A DNA stretch of 64,000 nt from Antedon bifida (Eukaryota > Echinodermata > Crinoidea > Comatulida > Antedonidae). The notes under the pieces were generated by a model. That model was given only the letters and a program-made list of their open reading frames with translations. It ran no database searches and was not told where the DNA came from. Position 1 is the stretch's first letter, and each line of letters opens with the position of its first letter. The stretch lies in assembly GCA_963402885.1 (NCBI GenBank), contig OY727093.1, positions 7,637,501-7,701,500 of the forward strand. The letters run 5' to 3'. This document shows, piece by piece, positions 53,033 through 64,000 of this stretch. The position numbers and the translations under genes were made by a program.

Positions 53033-53181
53033 ACGCAACGCAAGGACATAAGCACAACTCAATGACGTAAGCGCGACATTAAATAATCATAAGTGATGGA
53101 TTATTAGAACTGCCACTTGTCATTGGTCAACTTGCTTGCGTTGCGTCTACGTCCATGCGACTCTAATGGGAACCAAGCTTA
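53033..53181. mobile_element. Foldback MITE, family B, copy 3
   Basis: Arms GAGACGCAACGCAAGGACAT and TGCTTGCGTTGCGTCTACGT; right end AATGGGAACCAAGCTTAAG. The left end is truncated or diverged. Confidence 0.8.
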
Positions 53182-54074
53182 AGTAAGATAATAAGTCATA
53201 CTTAAACTAGGGAGGTATAATACCTCCCTGCTTAAACCATGTTTAATATGCTCTCTTATAATATTCTTCATATATTTGAGGCTTACTAAAACTACTAGAT
53301 TTAAATTATTGGCCAAAACTAAAAAAATATTCAAGAACGTCAGCAAATAATAACTATGAATATTAAAATCAGGAATACATATTATAATACATTCAACTAC
53401 TTAAAGTTAAGTTTAAATGAAACATTAAAGGTACATGTATGCGGGTTCTATCGTATACATCTTCACATAAGCGTACAAATAAATGTTTGTTTATTAAACA
53501 TATTTAAATACAAGAAATGGAACGCGAGGAAAGCATCAGTGTACATCAATTAGGCTATAAACAAATTGCTTCATAGATAAAATAAACAATGGTCCTTATT
53601 TATGGTCTTATTTAAAGAGATATTTATAAACAGTAGGCGATTTATACTTTTTTTATTCTTCAGATATTATTGATAACAAAATTGTATTAAAAAGAAAGTA
53701 CATTAAAAGTATGAATATAATACATAAACCATTACTGTCATAAATATTTAAGTATCTTTTTGATAGTTATAGTTTCAATTGACAACATTTGTTATACTTT
53801 ACTGTGAATTCAAATTAAATATACTTGGACAATACAGGAGGGGGATAATCTCTATTGTTGCCAATTATTTCATTCATTCATATACTATTTTTCCAATGCA
53901 TTCAATCACCAAATTTGAAATGTCATATAATTCTTAAAAATCTGTTTTTCTTCAGTTTTTTGTAAGCATTTAAATATTATACGAAATATTATTAATATCA
54001 AAACTTTGAATCCTATTTATAGAACCACTGCTACATAGTTATGTTTGGTGTTGCCATAGAAACATCTGTTCTTG

Positions 54075-54122
54075 TTACTTTAATAATGACCACTTCAGCT
54101 GATCTTTAGCACTTTGGAAAAC
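54075..54122 (-). CDS. Possible terminal coding exon of an unidentified minus-strand gene
   Basis: After a long T-run and GTCTCTTCAG, the minus strand encodes VFQSAKDQLKWSLLK and TAA. The acceptor signal is good, but upstream exons are not identified and a 16-codon stretch can occur by chance. A nearby 21-nt minus-strand stretch at about 59671-59691 (GLSAKLQ, between ACACAG and GTAAGT) could be a related microexon; this is speculative. Confidence 0.2.
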   Translation of the reverse strand, partial: VFQSAKDQLKWSLLK

Positions 54123-54777
54123 CTGAAGAGACAAAAAAAAAATAAAGTTTTCAGAGGATTAAAAAAAAAATAAAACCGATAGAAGAGAAAAAAAAAATAT
54201 AAATAAGGTTTAACAATACGTAAAAGTTGTGATATAATGTATCGGTCATAATTGATTGAACATTATGGTTTAATTATACTGTACATCCGTCCAAATGTCA
54301 TCGACCTTATTGTTAAACTGTTTTAGCCCTGGCTTATGTTTCCTATGGGTTGTGTCTATATTACTCATTTGTGACCGTTGGTTCACCACTGTCCCCTTGG
54401 ACATTAGACTTTCTAGCCCCCAAAGATTTGAGTAGAGTAACTAAATACGATGACGATTATCACACTAAATCAACATGTTTTATCTGTTACAACATAGGCT
54501 AACACCGCTAAATAATACTTGACAGTGAGCCTAAAATAGAGAAAAACGTATAATTATGCCAACACTACATAACCAACTTAGTTCCGTAATAATCAACATG
54601 ATGATTGTGGGAACTCGAACGATGAAGATGAAGATCACAACAATTGTTTAGTATGAATTGTTGAGTATGTATTAAAGTTTGAATGATAACTGGGGAACTA
54701 AATCTCTTCATATATTTATGTAATGTTATACTATTTATACTATTAATAATTATACAGATATTGCCTGCTTAGAGGTG

Positions 54778-54913
54778 AAATATAAGATTTGACATCCCCG
54801 AGGGAATGATATTATGTTCGAGGGAATATATATATCCCGAAGCGGCAGCTGAGGGATATATAATTCCCCGAGAACATAATATCATCCCGAGGGGATGTTA
54901 AATCTTATATTTT
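54778..54913. repeat. Long palindrome (foldback element) with CCGAGGG motifs
   Basis: About 136 bp reading as an imperfect inverted repeat: TATAAGATTTGACATCCCCG on the left matches CGGGGATGTTAAATCTTATA-like sequence on the right, with ATATTATGTTC / GAACATAATAT and a short central CGGCAGCTGAGG loop. Confidence 0.9.
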
Positions 54914-55399
54914 ACCGATATAAAAGGCGATATCTGTTATATTATATAGCCAAGATTAGAACAAGTCTGCTGGGTTGGGTGAAGCCAGGCTAGGCCTCCT
55001 ATTCTATAGTAGGCCTAGACTAGAGTATTTGTATTGTATGTAAACAAGCCTCCTGCCTAGACACCTTACCTTGCGAAGAATAATATACAGATAATTACTA
55101 ATTAATGATTCCTTGGCAATAAAATATTCACTTAGGCCTAGGTCGTTTAAATTAACAGAAGAATTTCCATCAATAAGCCTATTAATAATAATATTATAAT
55201 CAGGTAGGCCGAATAAACAATTCATCGTCTTCTCTTCGAGGAGCGAGCCGAATCACCGGATGTTCAGCGCGTACTAGTTACTAGGTTACTACTGACCAAT
55301 CACAAACGGTGTTTCATCACATTTAGGGAGGACTAATAACAAATGAGGGCGCTATGTATACATAGTTTAAATAGTTTAGATGAATAATTTCTTTAAAGC

Positions 55400-55467
55400 A
55401 AGCTGCGTGGCGCAGCGATGAAAGCGTTGTCTTGCGATGGAGCCACCCGAGTTCAAATCCAGTAGAT
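55400..55467 (+). mobile_element. tRNA-like sequence (SINE head or tRNA pseudogene)
   Basis: GCGTGGCGCAGCGATGAAAG and GAGTTCAAATCC resemble A and B boxes at proper spacing, and the flank is CpG-richer. The acceptor stem does not close, so a functional tRNA gene is unlikely. Confidence 0.45.
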
Positions 55468-56125
55468 GACTTTTGTTTATTTATCGGCGAACGCGAGTGT
55501 TGCCACATGAAAATTACACAGTCAATATCATCGAACTCGAGAATGTGTATGTTTAATAACAGGGGACACGATAATTACGCGAAAATTAATCGGTCAATAT
55601 CATCGTTCTCGAGGATATATACGATTTACGATCCTCGCAGCGGTAGTCACGTGACGCAGTTTCAACCAATCACGTTCACGTATTTACATAGGCTATGTAA
55701 TATAACCAGTTATTAGACAGCAGGGATGCATTATTATGTTGTTGGCCGTGGCTGATACAGACTTGCTTCCAACTCTATTTAAACATGTTTTGGATTTATC
55801 AACCAGGAAAGATGTACATGAACTGTCATTGTTGATACCAAGATGTTCCTAGTTTTTGCCCTCTTCAATTCCCATTGGATATGGGTTATAATAATAACTT
55901 TATGAAAAGGTGGTTGATTGTAAGGCACTTCAACTTTGCAAACTACTATTGTTGATACAAAAAAAATGTCCCTTTTTTGATTCAGTAATTTGACAACCAA
56001 ATAAATGCAATGATTTAACTAAAATAATGGACAGATGTTGGCATTACTCTGACCAAATTGTTCTTAATAATAAATACTAACATATGAAAATACTTCAGAA
56101 TAAGACAAACAACTGACAAATCAAC

Positions 56126-56790
56126 TTGGCTCCCTGATGGAAATTAACTGAAATAACTAATGTAATCTTCTGGACACAAGAAAGATGGTGCTGCAATTGT
56201 GTAGTATATTGAATACCTGAAACTCGAAAACACAAATAAACTCGTTTACATGGAGTAAAGAAGATGAAAACTACAGTTCTGTAGCAATCAAATAAAAAGT
56301 AGAGTCTGCTCTCTGATGGAAATTAACTAAAATAATTACATTTTCTGGACACAGGCTAAAGCCATACTCAAAACACCATTTTATCTTTTGTTTTTGTCTC
56401 ACTTTTTGCATACTCACTGAAAGAAACATGGAGCTGCAATTGTGTAGTATATTGAATACCTGGAACTCGAAAACCCAAATAAACTTGTTTACATGGAGTA
56501 AAAGAGATGAAAACTAGAGTTCTGTAGCAATCAAATAAAAAGTAGAGTCTGCTCTCTGATGGAAATTAACTAAAATAATTACATTTTCTGGAAACAGGCT
56601 AAAGCCATACTCAAAACACCATTTTATCTTTTGTTTTTGTCTCACTTTTTGCATACTCACTGAAAGAAACATGGAGCTGCAATTGTGTAGTATATTGAAT
56701 ACCTGGAACTCGAAAACCCAAATAAACTTGTTTACATGGAGTAAAGAAGATGCAAACTAGAGTTCTGGAGCTATTAAATAAAAAGTAGAG
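56126..56790. repeat. Tandem triplication, unit of about 243 bp
   Basis: AGAGTCTGCTCTCTGATGGA starts at 56301 and 56544 (243 bp apart). A first copy from about 56126 is shorter and lacks the ACACCATTTTATCTTTTG segment. All copies share GAGCTGCAATTGTGTAGTAT or a close variant, and GTTTACATGGAGTAAA. Confidence 0.92.
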
Positions 56791-58644
56791 TCTGAACTTG
56801 TGTGCTGCCACCAATACTACAATGTATGATCTAGCTAAAGCTCTAACTCCCTGTTAAGCCGTATTAATATATCACGCTATCACACTACAGTGACATTTTC
56901 ATGGAAAAGATACCAATAGATTAGGTGAAGACCTTCACAAGGATTTATAAATCATTTGGTTTACCACCTTCCTCTTATATTATATCCCTCAATATACAAA
57001 TTCAGAAATTATATTGCACATATTTAACAGTGGTAAAAATGAATAAGACCATGCACTTGAATTCTCAAATCCAAGGATTTCCTAAATTTCATCATAAACC
57101 ACCCGATCAAATCGCGTGACCAGAGTGTTTTAAACCTCTGTCCACACCATCAAACTACTATCTTGTCTTTGCATATATTTAATCTTTGAAATAGGTTTAA
57201 AACACCAGAAAGCTAAAATAGATTACTGATTTCAAGTTGTATTTGTCTTTAAAAATATAAAAACCCTAATAGCGTGCGTAAAAGTATTTGTTCACACTGT
57301 TGTAGCCATGACATTTTTTTTTTTCATGAAGGATAAAATAAGACTTTATATCCGTAATTTCCTACAATGTCGGTATTGAGGGTTTGTGAGTATTTGTGAA
57401 TTTACCATATAAGGGAATTACTGTATGACATGAAGCGGTCTTTAAGAAAACATAACATACATTTTCAATAATAACTCGCAGAGGTTGAGGTGAATTTTTT
57501 AAATGTTTTTCGAAGATTAAATTCATAATAATTTAATTATAGATTTACTTTAAATCATGAAGAATGTAATTAATAAAGAAAGATATTTCATTCAGATTTT
57601 GTCATATTATACAGAGTCAAATTTGCAAAAACCTTTAATAAGTTGTAATCAGGTTTGCAAGGCAATTTTGTGGCCAAGGGGACACATGTGAAGTCTTGGG
57701 AAAAAACACACCCGCAAAAGGCTTGTTCTTGTTACAAGATGGTTCGCATGTATTTAACTGACTATTCTTATCACAACAGTACATTATGCTAAATAATCAA
57801 ATAGCGTCCCCAACTATACCTTCTTTTAAGATTACTCGTGTTCGCTATGAATCTATCAAAAATGTGTAGCAAATCAGGAGATCAAAATATGTTACAACTT
57901 GTTAAAATTGGTAACAATTTATGCAGTGTTTAATAGGGTTTTAGATTCATTCTCAAGTTTGAATGAAACGCATTTAAACAGAACATTATGTCACCAATTT
58001 TACTGATATAATACTGCCGTTAGTTTTTAAAATCAAAAAATCCAACTTTAAAAAAAGAAACTAACTAGAGGCAAGTGGATCATACATTTTGATAATGAAA
58101 TCAGAATCGAAATATAAAACATAAAATTTCAGAAACCAAAGAAGATTAACATATCAATTTCAAATTGCATAAATAATTTGACAGAAGTCATGATAAAGAA
58201 CAGAATACAGAAGTACTTATAACTGTGAATGAAGATTCCTCTAACGTCTAAAAAGAGACATTTTCTAATAGACATCTGTTAGTGCATCTGTTAGTATGTT
58301 TTATACACATCCTCATATAATGCTTGTCAGTATCATCGTATGACATGACGATAGCAACTGTGTTGCTATTGCATATTCCCATAGCGCGCTTCATAATGTA
58401 TGGCTATAAGTGAAATGCTTCTTTAAAAACATTTTAGAATTGCTAGATCTTCTTCTAGAAATAGAAAAATTGAATTTGAATTAAAGATGACTGTACAGTG
58501 TCCATATTGGATACACTATATATTCACTTTTAAAAAAACCATTAAGAGTTTGTGCATCATGGTACACACACACACCCTACATCAGGGAAAATTGATGAAC
58601 AACAAGAAAGCTGCTTCACAAAAACCAAAATAGACAAACATTGC

Positions 58645-58808
58645 TAAAGCTCTGTCTACACTATCAAACTTTAATTCAGGAAGAAATATGTGGCCATATA
58701 TGGACATGATGATGTCATATCGCTACCATGTTTGGGTATATCACTACCATTTGGGCACATCACATTTTTTTTGGGTCAAACTAGTTTGATAGTGTAGACA
58801 GAGCTTTA
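58645..58808. mobile_element. Palindromic MITE, family A, copy 8
   Basis: Complete copy with ends TAAAGCTCTGTCTACACTAT / AGTGTAGACAGAGCTTTA and interior GGACATGATGATGTCATATC. Confidence 0.93.
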
Positions 58809-60775
58809 AGTATGGTCAATCTTTCACCCAACATTGGCCTTCTCATAATTAAAAATAGAAATAAACTGTATGACACGTATAAAAGGATATCTATATGCCA
58901 AACATAGTGCCAAACCTTTGTCCTGTATCTGCATTTAAAGTGCAATGCAACTATAGGGCCAATAACGCCATTCATGCAGTAACTTTTTTTAAACCTCAAT
59001 CTTCTCGGACATGTTACACAATCAGGTAGCAGAGAGGTAAAAAACAATAGTTTATCACTCATCATAATAGTAACATAAGATAGCCAAATAGTATTGTGTA
59101 TCTGTCTATTTTTAAGATTATTAGTATTTGTATAGATACAGATAAAACATAAGCATTTAAAAACTTGATACAACGTTTACTAAGTGCTTTTATAGAAACA
59201 AAACTAAAACAACATCACACGAAGAAGAGGGAGTTGTACTGAGTCATCATAGTCTGTGTTACTTACAGGTGTAGGTACGCGTACACGTGCCATAGTGCAG
59301 TTTTGAAGTCTGTGAGTGTACAATATTACAAACATACTAATATACAAGATGTGAGAGTCAATATTAATTATGTAAAAAAAAGTAGCTCAGAAGGTTTCAA
59401 TTACGATAGAATAAAAGTTCAACAAAGTTGAAGTAGAAACTGTGAAAGGTAAAAGGAATTGGTTCATCTAAAAATTAAAAAAATTATTATATTACAGTAG
59501 ATCTCCTATTTAAGGGACACCTTGGAAAAATGGAGGAAAAAACAAAAGAATAAAGACCACAACCAAACATGCCAAAAAGAAGTATAAACCGAACATTGGG
59601 GCATTTATGGGACAAACTATTACCAGAATATAGAAAATAATCAATTGAAGTGTTCACCAGATATTACTTACTTGCAGCTTTGCTGACAAACCCTGTGTGT
59701 TGAATCAAATTAAAATTTTCATTCATTTATTCTTTTCGAAAAATAATTTTATTTTTTTTATATACATTATGTATGTTTATTGGCTCTGGAATAAATTCAA
59801 CGGTGAATACTTTGGGAAACTGCTCAAGGACCAACATTTAGTAGTAAGTTTCATGTCAACATTTTGCATGGAAATTACTAAACTGTGTGTGGACCTATAC
59901 CGAAGCATCAAAATAACACAGTGGGTCGGCCGATGTATGTGGAACATCTTCAAATACATGTTGGATAGCGCTATTTTTCAGACAACTCCTATTCCCAATG
60001 GATAGCCACAATCCTAAAGGATATTGGTGAACATTATATCGCACAGGTGGACACGTTATCAAGAAGCAAGTGTCATGCAGTCAGACAATCGTGGGTGTCA
60101 AAAAACAATGGCAAATTAATGCTACATCTGTATGTAATAGAAATGGAGACAAAAAATAAATTGAACCTTCTAATGTAGGGTTAATTAATATACAGTAAGC
60201 TATTGCATAGCACAATATAGTAGAGCTCAATATGTCTAATGATGATGACGTGTATTGAATATATATAAATAATATTGCATGCTAAACAATTGACCAATAT
60301 ATCGCATACTGAAAGGGTAAAATAAAGGTTTTCAACTGGCAATCAGATTGTGATTGGCCCAGTTACTTCTAAAAGTAATTGCAGATTTCAACAACAATTA
60401 AACACACGGCATGTTGATAAGCACTTCACACTTGTTCATTAATATCAAAATTCTCTGTCACCAAAAAACACAAACCATCCAACAGATATATTTATAATTA
60501 GGCCAAGTACAGTATAAGTTACAAATATTTAAATAATCTCCTATTTTTTTGCGTGTGAATCACTGACATTTGGTATAAAACATGTCTATTATAATAGTAA
60601 TAACACATCAATTGCACGCAACCGTGAAAGTGATAATTCAATCACACGATTGTTCCAACATGTGTCAGGAATGGAACATCAACCAAGTGTTTCTTTCTCC
60701 CTACCCCAGTAAACAGTTGTTTAATTGTGCATCGGTAATAGCCAATGTGACACTATTAAATATTTACCTTTAATT

Positions 60776-60932
60776 AGAGCTTGGTTTAAAATAGGGTGCA
60801 ACACAAGGATATACAGTATATGCAAAGCAAGTGTTTTGACCAATCACAACAGATCATCAAACTGTTAGCTGTGATTGGTCAAATTACTTGTGTGTACCTT
60901 CTTGCGGTGCATCCTATTATAATCAAGATTTA
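60776..60932. mobile_element. Foldback MITE, family B, diverged copy 4
   Basis: Ends AGAGCTTGGTTTAAAATAGG / CCTATTATAATCAAGATTTA, arms GGTGCAACACAAGGATATAC and its partner, and the loop pair TTTTGACCAATCACA / TGTGATTGGTCAAA. An older copy by divergence. Confidence 0.8.
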
Positions 60933-62465
60933 ATAAAATATGTGGTCAGTTTCAGAGATGTGGTTATAGAACAATAGAATTTAGACAGGTTGATCCAACT
61001 TTTGTCATTAGGAGGCAGATGAATTAAAAACAATGAGAAAGGGAGGGAGTTGAGGGTGGGGTTATATCAAATTGATTGTAGTGGCATTATAGTGTTTTTT
61101 TTGTTTACATTTTACAGCTTAAATAATATAATAAAGTCTTTTCTACAAATGCAGTTTATTTGTTGACCTAACTCTTTGTTCTCTATTTTCTGTACTGTAA
61201 GTAAAGTATAAAATTATATTGTACAACACATTTATTTTCTATTCTGTATGTAAAATATATGTGATAAACATTTTAAACATTTTTTAAATAGTCTCAATAG
61301 TAAACTGATAAAATAAATTAGACTAATTTCAATTGGACACCAAATTTGATCTCATTAAGATGAACACCAACTACACTCAACACAGAAACGCACAGCTGCT
61401 GTTGTTCAACACGCGAACCATGTTCAGTGCCGCCAATAATATTTATCGTTTAATCTACGAAATGAAAGATAAGCTCTCAGTAAAATGTTGACCATGAGAT
61501 TGAACATTTGCATGTTCCCAACTGAACCGAACGACTCGCAATCTTTCGAATCACGACTCTTTATGTTTTTTTCGGCTAGGGTCACGGTAATTAGTTGGAT
61601 TGATTTGAACAAAGGTGCTGACAGTTTTAATTAAAAGCAGGAAGCAAAATGTGTGAAATATCCTCCAGAGCGTCTTGTACATTTACAAAGAAGGTGTCAA
61701 GTATTGCGATGTGATAATGAGAGATTTAACAGGGCACGAAAAACGTCAACAGAACTCTCGCAAACCCTACTCTAGCCTTGTTCACGAATTACTCATCATG
61801 CAAATTTATTAATATCACATTTTGCCCATGTCATTCTGTGAACTAATGACACCGAAAACTATGTTGTTTGTGGACACATTATTGGTTTTTTTTTACGATA
61901 ATCCAATTTTTGGATAATATATGTTCATAAAAATGATAATTGCAATTCATTTAATAGATTCATAAGAGAATAATGTACTTTAAAATAATGTGGTATAAAA
62001 CTAGGGGTGCATAAAATAACATTTTTTTTTTATAACAAGGACACAGGAATTTACAGTTTTAATATTTCCTTCCATATTAATAGAGATTAATTTAATAAAG
62101 CTTTTTAATTACTAATGTTACCCAGAGACAAACAACTATGAAATACAATTTAACCTATTATATTTCTAAATGAAAACATTTCCGATGTTAGATTAAAAAC
62201 TAATAAGTTTAAATATTCTAATAACTGCCGCTTCTTGCTGTAATAACAGGGAAAATGTATGTACAATGTATTGTAATTTTCATGAAAAATTATGGTGTTT
62301 AGTTACTGTTGTTGAACTAAAAAAAGCTTGTCGGGTGGGTGCCAACAGCTTATGGATGAATATTTTAAGAAGAATTTTTAAGTTACAGAAATGATAAATG
62401 TTATGAAATTATCTTGGTAAAATACAGAATACAAATACACCATTCAAACATACTGCTTCACATTG

Positions 62466-62600
62466 TAAAGCACTGTCTACACTATCAAATCAGTTTGACA
62501 AAAAAAAAGTGTGATTTGCCCAAATATGGTAGTGATATGCCCAAATATGGTAGTGACATTTTTTGTCACATAAAGTTTGATAGTATAGACAATTGCTTAA
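62466..62600. mobile_element. Palindromic MITE, family A, copy 9
   Basis: Slightly shorter, diverged copy: left end TAAAGCACTGTCTACACTAT, right end GTTTGATAGTATAGACAATT. The interior block ATGCCCAAATATGGTAGTGA is retained. Confidence 0.9.
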
Positions 62601-63589
62601 GTCTAACAATAAATATCACCTAATACTAATCACAGGATCACCACTTTTTTTCTAAATAGAAATCAGTTCAATCAGTACCATCCTCATTGCATAATTCAAA
62701 GTGTATTCTTATCATAATCATTATCATTTTGTTTTTTTCGGCTACCCACTTCATTCTCCCATGTTACCAACCTGTTTGCTCCCAATAACACCATTCATAA
62801 ATATGACACTCGAACCAGAAATAACATTTAAATTCCCATCCAACTATTTCCAACACAGTATTAGATATTCTTGGCCATTCATGTATAAAAATTTAACCTC
62901 TTAATTTCAAGTGCTGTCACTCACTACTCATTCTCCAAGAAAATTAAAGATCACTTTACTAAATCGATGTTTGGTTTGTTCTTGGTTGTTGTTTCATGTC
63001 CTGTGACTTGCTAGTTTAATTTATTCTTCCATCATTTGACTTTTTGTTATTCATTATTATGCTCAGCATATGTACATTTATCTGCTCATCATTTTTACTT
63101 TATTTTTCAACTTTTATCTACTGGTATAATCTTTATTTTTTTATTTCTTTATTTATTGTTTTTTTTTTTATGAAACACAAACAAATAAAATGAAAAAGTG
63201 CAAATTGAAGTATAGCTTACTGCAGCAACATTACTATCATAATCAATACATGTACTTTATCACATGAATCAACAGACAGTTTCACTTTCTAACTAATCTC
63301 AAAAGACTTTGACAAAGATCAAGAAAGAATTTCAAGAGAAATTATTTTTCTTTTTTTACAAGAATGTAATCTTACACTTTATGACCCTTTAGATTGTCAT
63401 GAAATTGTGGAGAACGATTGATATAATTGAAGGTTAATTATTATATGAAAGTGTACTTATGGAGAAGAAACGGAACAAGTGATCGTAATATTGTTAAAGC
63501 CACTAATGATTATTATGATGATTTTGATTAGATGGTAAAAGCAGTAGTTTGAGACTGATGGGACATTAAAAAAAGTAAAGTAAAGAGAG

Positions 63590-63915
63590 TAAGTTAGAGG
63601 TAGAAGAGTAAGAGGACAGACAGCGATGAAATGTATGGTAAAGAAAGAAAGTTCTCAGAAACATTGGTTTGGAAGAACATGATGATGAACAAGGCAGGAG
63701 CTTCTAAGAAAAGATGAACCTGTAAAGAGAGTTTGGCATCAGAAGTTGGAGTAAGACTTAAGAGGACAGCCAACAATGATGTGGACAAATATGGTAAAGA
63801 AAGAAAGCTTGAAAACCATTTTTGGAGGAACATAATGTGCAAGACAAGAAGAAGTGAAGAGATGGTGTAGCAGCCTGGATTGAGTGACAGTCAGTAACCC
63901 TTTGGGAGGAGAGAG
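63590..63915 (+). pseudogene. Relic of a LINE reverse-transcriptase C-terminal end
   Basis: One plus-strand frame reads GQPTMMWTNMVKKESL, then with stops EEVKRWCSSLD and TVSNPLGG, resembling the G-R-P-x-x-x-W ... D-R-x-x-W-R end of non-LTR retrotransposon ORF2 proteins. A second, more decayed copy (GQTAMKCMVKKES) lies just left of it. Several stops: a dead fragment. Confidence 0.4.
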
Positions 63916-64000
63916 AAAATTGACGTAGAAAAGATGATTAATTATATCAGGTATAATGTGAGGGTTTACATCTTAATGTAGAATAGTTATGTAATTGCTT

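Larger units (their letters stand above)
50136..64000. other. Right flank: no convincing gene
   Basis: Apart from the elements listed separately, I find no open frame with a recognisable motif; the longest (about 130 codons near 58.8-59.2 kb, and 102 codons near 59.7-60.0 kb) have no conserved features. A half copy of MITE family A is near 57128-57160. The segment may be intergenic or the introns of a gene with small exons. Confidence 0.45.

Noticed and set aside
59697..60005. 102-codon plus-strand frame
   Set aside because: No known motif and no convincing splice signals; the opposite strand is also partly open.
1..64000. CRISPR arrays, bacterial operons, rRNA genes, integrated viruses
   Set aside because: None seen; the window has spliced metazoan genes and no direct-repeat/spacer pattern, rRNA core or viral gene signature that I can recognise.

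Overview
This window is metazoan nuclear DNA: AT-rich, intron-rich, with multi-exon genes, tRNA-derived SINEs, many foldback (MITE-like) elements and no operon structure. A labial/Hox1-class homeobox exon at the left edge, a large cell-surface protein of shuffled extracellular modules, and the repeated palindrome TAGGCCTA suggest a marine deuterostome, most likely an echinoderm. That assignment is an inference from overall character, not from a diagnostic marker.

Layout. (1) 1-6039: non-coding, probably the 3' part of a Hox1 intron. (2) 6040-6326 (+): terminal coding exon of Hox1 with a complete homeodomain; exon 1 is not visible and probably lies left of the window. (3) 6327-19362: about 13 kb with no supportable gene but with foldback elements, a dimeric satellite (17.2-17.6 kb) and other repeats. 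(4) 19363-49946 (-): one gene that I reconstruct as 28 coding exons, 6111 nt including stop, 2036 residues. All exon phases agree and every extracellular domain is bounded by phase-1 introns. Predicted order: signal peptide, three Ig-like domains, a four-exon LamG/pentraxin-like (concanavalin A-like) domain, Ig, acidic linker, two EGF, one calcium-binding EGF, an unrecognised three-exon domain, four more cbEGF with one CCP/sushi, linker, Ig, a cysteine-containing two-exon region, a GCC2/GCC3 (ephrin-receptor-like) cysteine module, one transmembrane helix, and a roughly 395-residue cytoplasmic tail with an octapeptide tandem repeat and a C-terminal FPPPPP motif of the Ena/VASP-ligand type. (5) 49.95-50.13 kb: CpG-richer 5' flank, probably the promoter. 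(6) 50.1-64 kb: no convincing gene; foldback elements, tandem duplications, LINE-like relics and one possible terminal exon at 54.1 kb.

The two genes are not known to work together: Hox1 is an anterior-patterning transcription factor, while the large gene encodes a predicted type I membrane receptor or adhesion protein. The most interesting items are the receptor architecture, its GC-AG intron filled by a 23-bp minisatellite, its repeat-bearing tail, and a palindromic MITE family that has invaded successive introns of the gene. Coordinates come from reading splice sites and frames by eye; no alignment or database search was run.
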